A stretch of DNA of 64,000 bases, from NCBI GenBank assembly GCA_963761325.1, contig CAVXGZ010000008.1:1116001-1180000 (forward strand), read 5' to 3'. Position 1 is the first letter of the stretch. Every line of letters starts with the position of its first letter. Made by a program: the position numbers and the translations under genes. Shown in pieces: positions 8,772 through 17,922 of this stretch. The notes under the pieces were generated by a model. It searched no databases. It had not been told where the DNA came from and saw only the letters and a list, made by a program, of their open reading frames with translations. Source of the stretch: Streptantibioticus_C sp963761325 (GTDB lineage Bacteria > Actinomycetota > Actinomycetes > Streptomycetales > Streptomycetaceae).

Positions 8772-11700
8772 TTACAGGGCGATGCCCGCGGCCTCCTGGT
8801 GGGCGATGCCCAGCGGCAGTTCGAGTTCGAACCAGACCACCTTGCCGTGCCGGGTGGTGCGGCTGCCCCAGCGGTGGGCCAGTTCGTTGACCAGGCGCAT
8901 GCCGCGGCCGCTCTCCACCTCGCCGGAGTTCTCGTCCGCCTGGCGCAGCAGCGGCAACTGGTGTGCGGCGTCGGCGACTTCGACGGTGAGGCTGCGGTCC
9001 CGGAACAGCCGCAGCTGGCGGGGGGGTCCGGCGTGCCGCAGGGCGTTGGTGACCAGTTCGCTGACGAGCAGTTCGGTCACCTCGGACAGCGCGGTCAGGC
9101 CCCAGGACTCCAGCGTGTCGCGGGTGAAGCGCCTGGCCTGCCCGGCGAGCGTGATGTCCTCGTTGAGCGGCAGGGTGGCGATCCGGCCTTCGGGCACCGG
9201 GAGCACCTGGGCCATGATGACGGCGATGTCGTCCTCGGCGCCGTCGGTGACCAGGGTCTGGATGACCGCGTCGCAGGTCTGCTCCAGGCTGCGGCCGCGC
9301 CCGGAGAGCGTCTCGGTCAGCAGGGCCAGGCCCTCGTCGATGTCCTGGCCGCGCCGCTCCACGAGACCGTCGGTGTACAGGGCGAGCAGTCCGCCCTCCG
9401 GGATGGTGATCTCGACGCTCTCGAACTCCACGCCGCCGACGCCCAGCGGCACCCCGGGCGGCACGTCGACCGGGCGCGCGGTGCCGTCGGTGGAGACCAC
9501 GACGGGCGGCAGGTGCCCGGCGCAGGCGATGACGCAGCTGCGGTCCACCGGGTCGTAGACCGCGCACACGCAGGTGGCGAACTGCCCCTCGCCGATGCCG
9601 GACGCGGTCTCGTCCAGCCGGGCGAGCACCTGGTCGGGCTGCATCTCCAGGGTGGCCAGCGTCCGTGCCACGGTGCGCAGTTGGCCCATGGTCGCGGCGG
9701 CGCGCATGCCGTGGCCCATCACGTCGCCGACCACCAGCGCGACCCGGCCGCAGGAGAGCGGCACCACGTCGAACCAGTCGCCGCCGACCTCGCTGGCCAC
9801 GCTGCTCGGCAGGTAGCGGTAGGCGATCTCCATGCCCAGCGTGTGGTGGACCTCCTGCGGCAGCAGGCTGCGCTGCAGGGTGAGCGCGGTCTCCCGCTCG
9901 CGCCGGTACAGGCGGGCGTTGTCCATGCTGATGGCGGCCCGGGCGACCAGTTCCTCGGCGAGCGCCACGTCGGCGGCGGTGAACGGCTCGGGGTTGCGGG
10001 TGCGGATGAACTCCGCGCCGCCGAGCACCGATCCGCGGGCCAGCACCGGCACCATGAGGTAGGAGTGGATGCCCGCCTCAAGGCCGGGGGCCACCCGCTC
10101 GGGCGAGGTGACGATCCTGGCCAGCGACTTCTCGTCCACCTCGGGCACCAGCACCGAGCGCCCGGTGCGCAGCGCCTGCGCGTAGACCTTCGCCGCGTCG
10201 AACCGGGAGACCTCGCCCACCGTGTCGGCGGCGCTGGTCAGTCCGTCGCCGTTCTCCTCGCCGACCGCCACCGCGCGCAGCACCACCCGCTGGTCGTCGC
10301 GCGGCATGTACGGCTCGTCGCCGCGCAGCACCGAGTCGAGCAGGTCGACGGTGACGAAGTCGGCGAAGCGCGGTATCACCACCTCGACCAACTCCTGGGC
10401 GGTGCGCTGCAGATCGAGGGTGCTGCCTATCCGGGTGCTCGCCTCGTTGATCAGGGCGAGCTGTTCGCGGGCCTCGTTCGCCTCGCGCAGCGCGGTCTGC
10501 CGGGCCACCAGCGTGGCGTGCTCGCGCAGGTAGAGGCGGGCGTTGTCGAGCGAGACGGCGGCCCGCGCGACGAGTTCGTCGGCCAGCGTGGTGTCCGGGG
10601 CGTTGAACTGGCCGCGGTCCTCGTGCCGGGCGAAGACCACCACGCCGAGCACGGTGGACCTGGCGACCAGCGGGGTGACCCGCAGCGCCCCCGACTCGCG
10701 GTCCAGCCGGGTCGGCTTGTGCGCGCTGCCGGCCGGTTCGCTCGTCGAGGGCGGCAGGTCGCAGTTGTCCATCACGACCGTCCGGCCGGTCGCCATCGCC
10801 CGCGCGTAGGCGGAGTCGGGCGAGAGCCGGTAGACGGCCTCGGTGGGCACCTCCTCCAGGCTCACGTCGTCGCGGGCGGTGGCCACCGCGATGCGCCGCA
10901 CGAGCAGCGCGTCGCCGTTGTCCACCGGTTCCGGGTCGAGGCCGCTGACGAGGCGTTCGAGGATGTGCACCGCGCACACGTCGGCGACCTTGGGCACCAT
11001 GGCGTTGACCAGTTCGCGGGCGGTGTCGCGCAGGTCGAGCGTGGTGCCGATCATCGCGCCGGCCTCGGCGAGCAGCGCCAGGCGCTCCTGGGCCCGGGCG
11101 GCCTGCGCCTCGGCGCGGTACCGCTCGGTGACGTCGATGATGGACGAACTGACGCCCAGCAGCTCCCCGTCGGGGGCCTCCAGGCGGAAGTAGGACGCCG
11201 ACCAGGCCCGGTCATGGTCCGGGTCGCCGGGGGTGCGGCCGTGCGAGCGGGCGTCGAGGACCGGCTCCCCGGTCCGCAGCACCTGCCGCATGACGTCCTC
11301 TATCTCCACGGCGTTGATGCCGGGCAGCACCTCGGAGAGGGTGTGGCCCATGTGCTCCTCGGGCGACAGGCCGTTCATCTTGGCCAGGGCGTCGTTGATC
11401 CGCACGAAGCGCAACTGGTCGTCGTAGACCGCGAGTCCGATCGGCGACTGCTGGAAGAAGCCGTCGAGTGCCGCGAGGTCCGCCTCGACCTCGCGCAGCG
11501 CCCGCACCTCCGAGGCGATGGCCAGCACGTAGGAGTGGCCGTCCGGGGTGACGACGGGGTAGGCGCGGAAGTCCAGTTCGACGGTGGAGCCGTCGCGGTG
11601 CCGGACCGGGAAGGCACCCGACCAGGCGTGCCCGCTCAGGATGCGGCCGAACAACTCCAGCGCGTCGGTGCGCCGGCCGACCGGGGCCAGCAGCCGGGCC

Positions 11701-11915
11701 GCGGTGTTGCCGACCGCTTCCTCGGGGGTGTAGCCGAGCAGCGCCTGGGAGTCCTCGTTCCAGTGCAGGATGCGGCCTCTGCTGTCCAGCAGCGCACTCG
11801 CCAGCGGCACCACGGGGTGTCCCTCGGGCCGTGACGCGGCGGGCCCCCTCCACCGCCTCGAGCGATCCTCGGGAAAGCCCGACTCCTGGTGCGTCCTGGT
11901 CAAGAAACCGCCCAC
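8772..11915 (-). CDS. Multidomain sensor: PAS-PAS-GAF-GAF-PP2C (SpoIIE/RsbU) phosphatase-ATPase
   Basis: About 1,047 residues. Rough order: PAS 1 (40-150, HWNEDSQALLGYTPEE), PAS 2 (160-260, ending DVTERYRAEAQAA), GAF 1 (275-450), GAF 2 (475-660), SpoIIE/PP2C serine phosphatase (680-885, with GGDWFDV, VVGDVMGHG and the acidic GAEDDIAV) and a C-terminal HATPase_c/RsbW-like domain (900-1020, VSELVTNALRHA and GRGMRLV). Such proteins control anti-sigma/anti-anti-sigma switches in streptomycetes. It is cytosolic, with no membrane helix. The frame is open to 12002; GTG 11915 is preferred because GGGGGCGAGGA lies just upstream. No sigma-factor gene is nearby, so its partner is unknown. Confidence 0.88.
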   Translation of the reverse strand: MGGFLTRTHQESGFPEDRSRRWRGPAASRPEGHPVVPLASALLDSRGRILHWNEDSQALLGYTPEEAVGNTAARLLAPVGRRTDALELFGRILSGHAWSGAFPVRHRDGSTVELDFRAYPVVTPDGHSYVLAIASEVRALREVEADLAALDGFFQQSPIGLAVYDDQLRFVRINDALAKMNGLSPEEHMGHTLSEVLPGINAVEIEDVMRQVLRTGEPVLDARSHGRTPGDPDHDRAWSASYFRLEAPDGELLGVSSSIIDVTERYRAEAQAARAQERLALLAEAGAMIGTTLDLRDTARELVNAMVPKVADVCAVHILERLVSGLDPEPVDNGDALLVRRIAVATARDDVSLEEVPTEAVYRLSPDSAYARAMATGRTVVMDNCDLPPSTSEPAGSAHKPTRLDRESGALRVTPLVARSTVLGVVVFARHEDRGQFNAPDTTLADELVARAAVSLDNARLYLREHATLVARQTALREANEAREQLALINEASTRIGSTLDLQRTAQELVEVVIPRFADFVTVDLLDSVLRGDEPYMPRDDQRVVLRAVAVGEENGDGLTSAADTVGEVSRFDAAKVYAQALRTGRSVLVPEVDEKSLARIVTSPERVAPGLEAGIHSYLMVPVLARGSVLGGAEFIRTRNPEPFTAADVALAEELVARAAISMDNARLYRRERETALTLQRSLLPQEVHHTLGMEIAYRYLPSSVASEVGGDWFDVVPLSCGRVALVVGDVMGHGMRAAATMGQLRTVARTLATLEMQPDQVLARLDETASGIGEGQFATCVCAVYDPVDRSCVIACAGHLPPVVVSTDGTARPVDVPPGVPLGVGGVEFESVEITIPEGGLLALYTDGLVERRGQDIDEGLALLTETLSGRGRSLEQTCDAVIQTLVTDGAEDDIAVIMAQVLPVPEGRIATLPLNEDITLAGQARRFTRDTLESWGLTALSEVTELLVSELVTNALRHAGPPRQLRLFRDRSLTVEVADAAHQLPLLRQADENSGEVESGRGMRLVNELAHRWGSRTTRHGKVVWFELELPLGIAHQEAAGIAL

Positions 11916-12059
11916 ATATCCTCGCCCCCGGTGCTGCGTGCTGACATGCCGGTCCACGCCATTCCAGAGTGCAACAGCGCAACTCGAACGGCGAGTGCAC
12001 ACGGTACCCGGGAGTGGGGGTCCTGCGGGAGTCGGCTCCCCACCCGGAACTACAACTTT

Positions 12060-13220
12060 CTACGATTGGGTGGCGAGTAAGCGCAGGAAAACGGCGGTGC
12101 CCGCTACCGTCACCCACAGTGCGGCGCCGAGCACGAGGGGTCGGGGACCGGTCCGCCGCAGCGCCGCCGGATCGGTGGACAGCCCGATCGCGGAGAGCGC
12201 GACGGTGATCAGGAAGACCGACACCGTGCCGAGCGGCGCCCGGGCGGCAGCCGGGATCAGCCCGGCGGTCTCCGCCCCGGCGGCGAGCAGGAAGCCGACC
12301 AGGAACCACGGCACCAGCCGGTGCGCGCGCACCCGGACCGGCGTGCCGGCTGCCTCCGGCGCGCTCCGCGCTCCCCGGCGGCCGAACGCGGCCAGACCCA
12401 GGCAGATCGGGATGATCATCAGCGTGCGGGTCAGCTTGACCACCACCGCCTGGTGCAGCGCGCCCGGCCCGTACGCGGACGCCGCGGCCACCACCGAGGA
12501 CATGTCGTTGACGGCCGTGCCGGCGAACAGGCCGAACGCGTGGGCGTCCATCCCGAGCAGACGGCCGAGGACCGGGAAGACCAGCACCGCCGCGACGTTG
12601 AAGACGAAGATGGTGGAGACCGCGTACGTCACCTCCGCCTCGGCCGCCCCGATGACCGGGGTGACCGCCGCGATCGCCGAGGCGCCGCAGATCCCGGTGC
12701 CCACCCCGATCAGGGTGCGCAGGTCGCCGGCGATGCCCAGCGCCCGGCCGAGGCCGTAGGCGGCGGCCAAGCACACCGCCAGCGTGCCGAGCATCGACGG
12801 CAGCGACCCGAGCCCCACCCGCACCACCTGCACCAGGGAGAGCTGGCAGCCCAGCAGCACGACCGACGCCTGCAGCACCCCGCGGCTCGCGAAGGCGACG
12901 CCGGGCCGCAGCCGCGCGCCGGGCCGCAGCAGCACCGACAGCAGCACGCCGAGCACGATGCCGGTCACCGGGCCGCCGACCACCGGCAGCAGCCGGCCGA
13001 GCACGGTCGCCGCCGCCGCGACGGCCACCGCCAGCGCCAGCCCCGGCGCGCGGGCCGCGAGCCGGGCCGCCGCCCGGTCCGGCGGCCCGCCACCGCCGGC
13101 CGGCTCGGGGGACGGGACGGGCACGCCGGGCGGGGTGGGCGCGGGCCTGGTGGGCACGCCGGAAGCGCAGGGCGCGGGGGACGGCTTCGTGGGCCGGTGC
13201 CGCGCGGGCTCGGAGGTCAT
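12060..13220 (-). CDS. YeiH/UPF0324 family membrane protein (putative sulfate exporter)
   Basis: A 386-residue polytopic protein with about ten hydrophobic segments after a Pro-rich N-terminus of roughly 45 residues. Family signatures are GVGTGICGASAIAAVTPVIGA and FAGTAVNDMSSVVAAASAYG. YeiH proteins are annotated as putative sulfate exporters; direct biochemical proof is thin, so the transport substrate is uncertain. ATG 13220 is divergent from a LysR-type regulator 70 bases away, an arrangement that usually means the regulator controls this gene. Confidence 0.88.
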   Translation of the reverse strand: MTSEPARHRPTKPSPAPCASGVPTRPAPTPPGVPVPSPEPAGGGGPPDRAAARLAARAPGLALAVAVAAAATVLGRLLPVVGGPVTGIVLGVLLSVLLRPGARLRPGVAFASRGVLQASVVLLGCQLSLVQVVRVGLGSLPSMLGTLAVCLAAAYGLGRALGIAGDLRTLIGVGTGICGASAIAAVTPVIGAAEAEVTYAVSTIFVFNVAAVLVFPVLGRLLGMDAHAFGLFAGTAVNDMSSVVAAASAYGPGALHQAVVVKLTRTLMIIPICLGLAAFGRRGARSAPEAAGTPVRVRAHRLVPWFLVGFLLAAGAETAGLIPAAARAPLGTVSVFLITVALSAIGLSTDPAALRRTGPRPLVLGAALWVTVAGTAVFLRLLATQS

Positions 13221-13274
13221 GATCCGACTGTGGCGCCCCCGGCGACCACGCAGTAGCCCCCGCGCGGGCAGGAG

Positions 13275-13295
13275 GTCATAGCGTTGACCTATGAC
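13275..13295. promoter_or_regulatory. LysR-type operator GTCATAG-N7-CTATGAC
   Basis: A perfect seven-base inverted repeat containing the LysR T-N11-A signature (T13279 to A13291) and the common ATAG-N7-CTAT core. It overlaps the start codon of the lysR gene and lies 55 bases from the divergent yeiH start, as expected for an autoregulatory and activation site. Confidence 0.65.
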
Positions 13296-14190
13296 ACGTA
13301 CCCCGGATCCGGACTCGCTTCGCCTGCTGGTGCTCGTCGCGAACCTGGGCAGCCTCGGCCGCGCGGCGGCGGAACTCGGCATCGCGCAGCCCTCCGCGAG
13401 CCGCCGCCTGACCAACCTGGAGCGCGACCTGGGCCTGGTCCTGGTGGACCGGACCCGGCGCGGCTCGACGCTCACCGCCCCGGGCCAGGTGGTGGCCGGC
13501 TGGGCGCAGGGGGTGCTGCTGGAGCTGGACGGGCTGCTGACCGGTGCCGAGGCGCTGCGCACCAAGCGGGACGCCGAGTTGAAGGTGGCCGCCAGCATGA
13601 CGATCGCCGAGTACCTGGTGCCCGGCTGGATCAGCGAACTGCGCCGCCAACGGCCGGAGCTGTACGTCGGGTTGCAGGTGACCAACAGCGAACACGTCGC
13701 CGAGATGACCAGGACCGGCGAGGTGGACCTCGGATTCGTCGAGTCGCCGCGGCTGCCCGGCGGGCTGGCCGGCCGCCAGGTGGCGACCGACCGGCTCACC
13801 GTGGTCGTCACGCCCGGCCACCCCTGGGCCCGCCGCCGCACGCCGCTGACCGCGCGGGAGGTGGCCGCCACGCCGCTGGTGCTGCGCGAGCCGGGCTCCG
13901 GCACCCGGGAGACCCTGGACCGGGCGCTGCGGCGCGGCGGCCACGATCCGGCGCGCCCGCTGCTCGAACTCGGCTCCACCACGGCGGTACGCGGCGCGGT
14001 GGTGGCCGGGGCGGGCCCGGCGGTGCTCAGCGAACTGGCGGTGCTCGGCGACGTGGCGGACGGCCGGCTGGTCGCGGTGGAGGTGGCCGACCTGGAACTG
14101 CGCCGGGTGCTGCGGGCCGTGTGGCCGGGCGGGCGCCGGCTGGTGGGCCCGCCCGCCGAACTCCTGGCGGTGGCCCGGCGCCGCCGCTGA
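13291..14190 (+). CDS. LysR-family transcriptional regulator
   Basis: A 299-residue regulator. The winged HTH is at residues 5-60 (LVLVANLGSLGRAAAELGIAQPSASRR) and the rest is a periplasmic-binding-protein-like effector domain (KVAASMTIAEYLVPGW, ELGSTTAVRGAVVAGAGPAVLS). The ATG lies inside a perfect LysR-type inverted repeat. It is divergent from the YeiH-type gene, which is its probable target. The closest GGAGG is about 14 bases upstream, rather far for a ribosome-binding site, so translation may be weak or leaderless-like. Confidence 0.92.
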   Translation: MTRTPDPDSLRLLVLVANLGSLGRAAAELGIAQPSASRRLTNLERDLGLVLVDRTRRGSTLTAPGQVVAGWAQGVLLELDGLLTGAEALRTKRDAELKVAASMTIAEYLVPGWISELRRQRPELYVGLQVTNSEHVAEMTRTGEVDLGFVESPRLPGGLAGRQVATDRLTVVVTPGHPWARRRTPLTAREVAATPLVLREPGSGTRETLDRALRRGGHDPARPLLELGSTTAVRGAVVAGAGPAVLSELAVLGDVADGRLVAVEVADLELRRVLRAVWPGGRRLVGPPAELLAVARRRR

Positions 14191-14208
14191 CCGGCGCCGC
14201 CGCGGCGG

Positions 14209-14928
14209 TCAGCCGGCCGCGGCGGCCAGCGCGTCGGCCAGCACCCGCGGCGCGCTCGCCAACGAGGGCCCGTACCAGGTGAGATGGCGGCCGCTGACCG
14301 GCGCGGCGGGCAGGCCGGGGAACGCCTCGGGCCCGTCGTGCGGGCCGAAGCGGTACGGCTCGTCGGGCAGCACGACCAACTGGGCGCCGCAGTCGTTGAG
14401 TTCGCCGACCGGGATACGCGGATAGCGCTCCGGGTGGCCGGCGAAGCGGTTGTCCACGCCGAGGCGGGCCAGCAGGTCGCCGGCGAAGGTGTCGCGGCCC
14501 AGCACCATCCACGGCCGGCGCCACACCGGCACGATCGCGGTGCGCCGGGCACCGGGCGGCCGCACCGCGCGCCAGGCGGTGCGGGCGTCGTCCAGCCAGC
14601 CGGGGGCGGGCAGCCGGCAGCCGTCCACCAGGACCCGGTGCAGTTCGGTGAACGCCTGCTCCAGGGTGCGCACCTCGGTGACCAGCACCCGCACCCCGGC
14701 GTCCCGCAGGGCGGTCAGGTCGGGCGCCCGGTTCTCCTCCTCGTTGGCGATCACCAGGTCGGGGGCGAGGGCGGCGATCCGGTCGGTGTCCGGGTTCTTG
14801 GTGCCGCCGATCCGCTCCACGCCGAGTCCGGCGGGATGGCTGCACCAGTCGGTCGCGCCCACCAGCAGCCCGGGGGCGGTCTCGGCGACCGCCTCGGTCA
14901 GCGACGGCACCAGGGAGACGACGCGCAT
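14209..14928 (-). CDS. BtuF-like helical-backbone metal/cobalamin receptor domain protein
   Basis: A 239-residue protein with the class III substrate-binding fold seen in BtuF, FepB and related receptors: RVVSLVPSLTEAVAE at the N-terminus, IGGTKNPDTDRIAALAPDLVIA and LVVLPDEPYRFG. It starts directly at the mature fold with no signal peptide or lipobox and has no ABC permease or ATPase beside it, so it is a cytosolic or orphan family member; a role in iron or B12 handling would be guesswork. ATG 14928 is preceded by GGAGGAGGGAC, which excludes the upstream in-frame start. It is convergent with lysR. Confidence 0.75.
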   Translation of the reverse strand: MRVVSLVPSLTEAVAETAPGLLVGATDWCSHPAGLGVERIGGTKNPDTDRIAALAPDLVIANEEENRAPDLTALRDAGVRVLVTEVRTLEQAFTELHRVLVDGCRLPAPGWLDDARTAWRAVRPPGARRTAIVPVWRRPWMVLGRDTFAGDLLARLGVDNRFAGHPERYPRIPVGELNDCGAQLVVLPDEPYRFGPHDGPEAFPGLPAAPVSGRHLTWYGPSLASAPRVLADALAAAAG

Positions 14929-14940
14929 GTCCCTCCTCCC

Positions 14941-15004
14941 GGGCCGGGCACGAGGCCGGCCCCGGGCCGCCGTGCCGATCACGGTGGCCCGGAGCCAGCT
15001 TACG
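14941..15004. repeat. Direct repeat copy A containing a terminator hairpin
   Basis: This 64-base stretch matches 18522-18585 at 58 positions in the same orientation. Within it, 14962-14992 forms a 13-bp stem (CCGGGCCGCCGTG, loop CCGAT, CACGGTGGCCCGG, one G-U-type pair). It lies 17 bases downstream of the stop of the minus-strand lipoprotein gene, so it would act as its terminator. The two copies bracket the 15-18.5 kb module. Confidence 0.8.
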
Positions 15005-15021
15005 TAGGCGGGGCCGGCCGG

Positions 15022-15549
15022 TCAGAAGTCCTGGAACGCGACCGGCCGGCCGGAGGCGTTCAGCGGCTTCGGCCAGACCTCCTTGCCCTCGGCCGGAAGC
15101 GGCCACCGCTTCGGAATGATCTGGATCCAGTACCGCCCCACGGGCAGTTGCCTGCCGGCCGGGAAGGACCGGGTCGGCAGGACCTCCTTCGTCGCCACCC
15201 GGACCTGCGTCGCGCGTTCGGGCAGTGGCCCGAAACTGACCAGGCTGTCTCCGGGCCCGGGTCCGCTGTCGTAGTAGCCCGACGTCGGAGTCTTGTGGTC
15301 GAAGCCGCAGGCACCGGCGCCCGGTTGCCCGGAGGCCGTGGCGCTGCCGTGCCCGTCGACCTCCATGCACAGTTGCCTGCCCTGCCGCCAGGCGTAGAGC
15401 GACCAGGACACGCCCTGGTAGGTGCCGCCGGTCAGCAGGACGTGCGGGGTCGACGACGATGTGGTGTGTCCCGCGCAACCGGCGGCCAGTACGGCGATGG
15501 TGGCGGCCAGCGTCGACGCGGTCAGGCGGTAACGCCTGGATGGGCTCAT
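15022..15549 (-). CDS. Small lipoprotein of unknown function
   Basis: A 175-residue exported lipoprotein: basic n-region (SRRYR), hydrophobic core and lipobox LAAGC with the lipidated Cys at residue 25. The mature part has two further Cys residues (QLCMEV, GACGFD) that could form a disulfide; no known domain is recognised. It starts 12 bases after the stop of the large secreted amidase-like protein, so the two are almost certainly one transcription unit. Third-position G+C looks lower than in the flanking core genes. Confidence 0.75.
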   Translation of the reverse strand: MSPSRRYRLTASTLAATIAVLAAGCAGHTTSSSTPHVLLTGGTYQGVSWSLYAWRQGRQLCMEVDGHGSATASGQPGAGACGFDHKTPTSGYYDSGPGPGDSLVSFGPLPERATQVRVATKEVLPTRSFPAGRQLPVGRYWIQIIPKRWPLPAEGKEVWPKPLNASGRPVAFQDF

Positions 15550-15561
15550 GCCGCTCCTTCC

Positions 15562-17922
15562 TCAGAACTTCGTGTGCGGTTCCGCGATCCACACGTGCAG
15601 GTGGGAGTGGCCGGTCGACCAGGTCTTGCGGGTGCCGTCCTTGTACAGGGGAATGCCGCGCTCGGTGTTGGAGTGCTGGTCGATGAAGAGGTTGCCGTCG
15701 TCATTCTTCACGATGACTCCGGTGTGGTCGATTCCGGTGAAGGAACTGCCGGTCCAGTTGGCGAAGATCAGGTCGCCCGGATCGGCGACACCGGCGTACG
15801 AGTAGAAGAAGGACCCTTCGATGTGCTGGAAGTCGGCTTGGTGATAAGCGCCCGACCACGAGTAACTGGTGGTCGCGCCGAAAGCACCGTGGGACTGGAA
15901 CCAGTAGTGGTCGTCGGTGTGGTGCGCCGGCGGAATGCTCGGCGTGTTCTCGGCCAGCCCGCCGCCGTAGTGAATGGCGCGCGACGCGAAGTCGGTGCAG
16001 TCGTTCGAGAACCCGTTGTACGTGCCGGTCAACCACTTGTTGGCCCACGCGACGACACCGGAGAGTTTGGCGTAGTGGCCGCCGGACGAGTTCGGGACGA
16101 CCTCGGTGCCCGCGCTGAAGTACCCGGTGTCCGGGTCCGTTGCCACCTCGGTCGGCGTGTCGGTGGGTGTTCCGTCGAGGGCGGCGGAACAGGCCGTGAT
16201 CTCGGACGCGGTGGTCAGGGGTTTGACGAGTGCGTCGGCGTCGGCCTCCTGGCTGATCTGCGGCGTGCTGCCCGCGACGCTGAAGGTGTAGGCGTCCTGG
16301 TCGATCTCCTCGCCGGGGACGGTGTCGGTCGCGCCGGTCTTGGTGTCGGTCGTGGTGAAGGTCTCGTCCGCGGTGGTGTAGACGGTGACCGTGGTGCCGT
16401 CCGGCGAAAGACCGGCGAGCGAGTTCGACAACGTCGTGGAGTCGTCGGTCTCCGACTCGTCGTTCGCAGCCTCCACGGTGTGGACCCCGGAGTCGGCGTC
16501 GCCCTCGTAGCCGAGCCAGGTGGAGACCTCGTTGCCGTAGGAGTCGCCGGACAGGGCGGCCGCGGGCGTGGCATAGGTGCCCTGTTCGAGCCCGTCGCGA
16601 GCGTTCAGCAGCTGGCTGACCGCCTGGATGTACTGGTTCGGTCCGCCGGGTACGGCCTCGGGGCTGACGGCCGTGGCAGCGGCGGCCGGTCCGGTCCCCG
16701 CGGGGTTGGTGGCGGTGACTTTGACGGTGTAGCTGGTGCCGTCGGTCAACCCCGTCAGCAGTGCCTCGGTGTTCGGAACGGTCGTCGTCGCCACGACGGA
16801 GCCCGAGGCGTTGACCGCGCTGACGGTGTACGACGTGATGCCGTCGCCGGGGTCGTCGTCGGTGGCGTTCTCTCCGTCGACGTAGCCGGTCGAGTTCGGC
16901 TCGCCCCAGGCGACGAGGACTCCGCCGTCCCCGACGGTCGTCGTCAGCGCGGTGGGGGCGGTGGGCGCGGCGGGCGGCGTGTAGGTGATGCGGATCGAGG
17001 CCGCGCCGGTTGCCGCTGTCGGGCCGGCGTAGCCCGACCCGGAGGTCGCGGTCGTCTCGTCGGCGGCCGCCAGGAGGAGGCCGTTGTCGGCGACGTCGCC
17101 GTTGGCCCATTCGGTGACCAGCGGAGTGATGTCGTAGGAGCCGGCCGACTCGCTGCCGGTGGCTGCCAGGGAGGTGCTCTCTGCGGCCAGCGCCTGGCCG
17201 TCCGTCTGGGTGGTCACGTCGTCCTGCGCCAGCCCGATGTCGAGGGTGTCCGACGCGCAGCCGTTGAGACAGGCGTCCGACGTCAGATCGAGAGTGGCGC
17301 TGTCGATGGTGGACCCTGCGGGGACGGCCGACAGGTCCGGCTTGAGGGCGGAGACCCAGTGCGAGGTGCCGTCGCCCCCGACGTCCAGCGTGCCGGCGTT
17401 CTGCGTCAGCGGGCACGGCGAGCCGGAACACGCGGTGGCGTCGCTCTTCGCCGTCTCGGCGGTCAGGGCCGAGCCGGTGATCGTCACCGCGTCGGGCCCG
17501 GTGGTCTCCCCGGACGAGGGCGCGGAGCCGGCGGTGAAGTCGAGCATGCCGCTACTGGCGTGCTGGCAGGCGGAGATGGACGCGGTCACCCACCACGTGT
17601 AGGTCGCCCCGGGGGTCAGCACGCCGGGCGGTACCTGATAGGTCAGACGCTCGCCGTTCTCGATCATTCCCCCGGCGGTCGGCGTGCCGCCCACCGCGTT
17701 ACCGGCGCTGTCGATGATGTACAGCGAACCGGTAAGGCCGCCGACGCCGTTGTAGGTCTCCAGGACCGCCGACAGCACCGGGGTGTCGGTGTTCGTGTCG
17801 GCGGACTCCGGAGTCACCACGATCGGCGACTCTCCGGTCGTGTCGTCGGAGCACACCGCGGGCTTGGCACTGGCGGTGGCTTGGCCGGGGGCCACCATGA
17901 TGCCCGTCAGGAGGGCGACCAC
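15562..17922 (-). CDS. Large secreted DNRLRE-FnIII-amidase protein
   Basis: A 786-residue exported protein. After a signal sequence ending QATASA, a first beta-rich region is followed by a DNRLRE-type wall/carbohydrate-binding domain (about 140-325, with TLDVGGDGTSHWVSAL and SYDITPLVTEWANG), a fibronectin type III domain (about 330-425) and a C-terminal amidase_6-like CHAP/NlpC fold (about 610-786). The latter has Cys642 in NDCTDFASRAIHYGGG, His733 in DHTGVIV and QHSN as candidate catalytic residues. It is probably a cell-wall hydrolase or a toxin-like enzyme (inference). GTG 17922 is the only usual start codon in frame, yet a typical basic n-region (RRSAHHWSR) is encoded upstream of it, without a start before the TGA at 17986-17988. 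Confidence 0.75.
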   Translation of the reverse strand: MVALLTGIMVAPGQATASAKPAVCSDDTTGESPIVVTPESADTNTDTPVLSAVLETYNGVGGLTGSLYIIDSAGNAVGGTPTAGGMIENGERLTYQVPPGVLTPGATYTWWVTASISACQHASSGMLDFTAGSAPSSGETTGPDAVTITGSALTAETAKSDATACSGSPCPLTQNAGTLDVGGDGTSHWVSALKPDLSAVPAGSTIDSATLDLTSDACLNGCASDTLDIGLAQDDVTTQTDGQALAAESTSLAATGSESAGSYDITPLVTEWANGDVADNGLLLAAADETTATSGSGYAGPTAATGAASIRITYTPPAAPTAPTALTTTVGDGGVLVAWGEPNSTGYVDGENATDDDPGDGITSYTVSAVNASGSVVATTTVPNTEALLTGLTDGTSYTVKVTATNPAGTGPAAAATAVSPEAVPGGPNQYIQAVSQLLNARDGLEQGTYATPAAALSGDSYGNEVSTWLGYEGDADSGVHTVEAANDESETDDSTTLSNSLAGLSPDGTTVTVYTTADETFTTTDTKTGATDTVPGEEIDQDAYTFSVAGSTPQISQEADADALVKPLTTASEITACSAALDGTPTDTPTEVATDPDTGYFSAGTEVVPNSSGGHYAKLSGVVAWANKWLTGTYNGFSNDCTDFASRAIHYGGGLAENTPSIPPAHHTDDHYWFQSHGAFGATTSYSWSGAYHQADFQHIEGSFFYSYAGVADPGDLIFANWTGSSFTGIDHTGVIVKNDDGNLFIDQHSNTERGIPLYKDGTRKTWSTGHSHLHVWIAEPHTKF

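Noticed and set aside
8025..11834. 1,269-codon open frame on the plus strand opposite the PAS-GAF-PP2C gene
   Set aside because: Low-complexity Gly/Ala/Val/Arg/Gln/His translation with no domain; the minus-strand frame has six clear domains. Typical antisense artefact of high-G+C codon bias.
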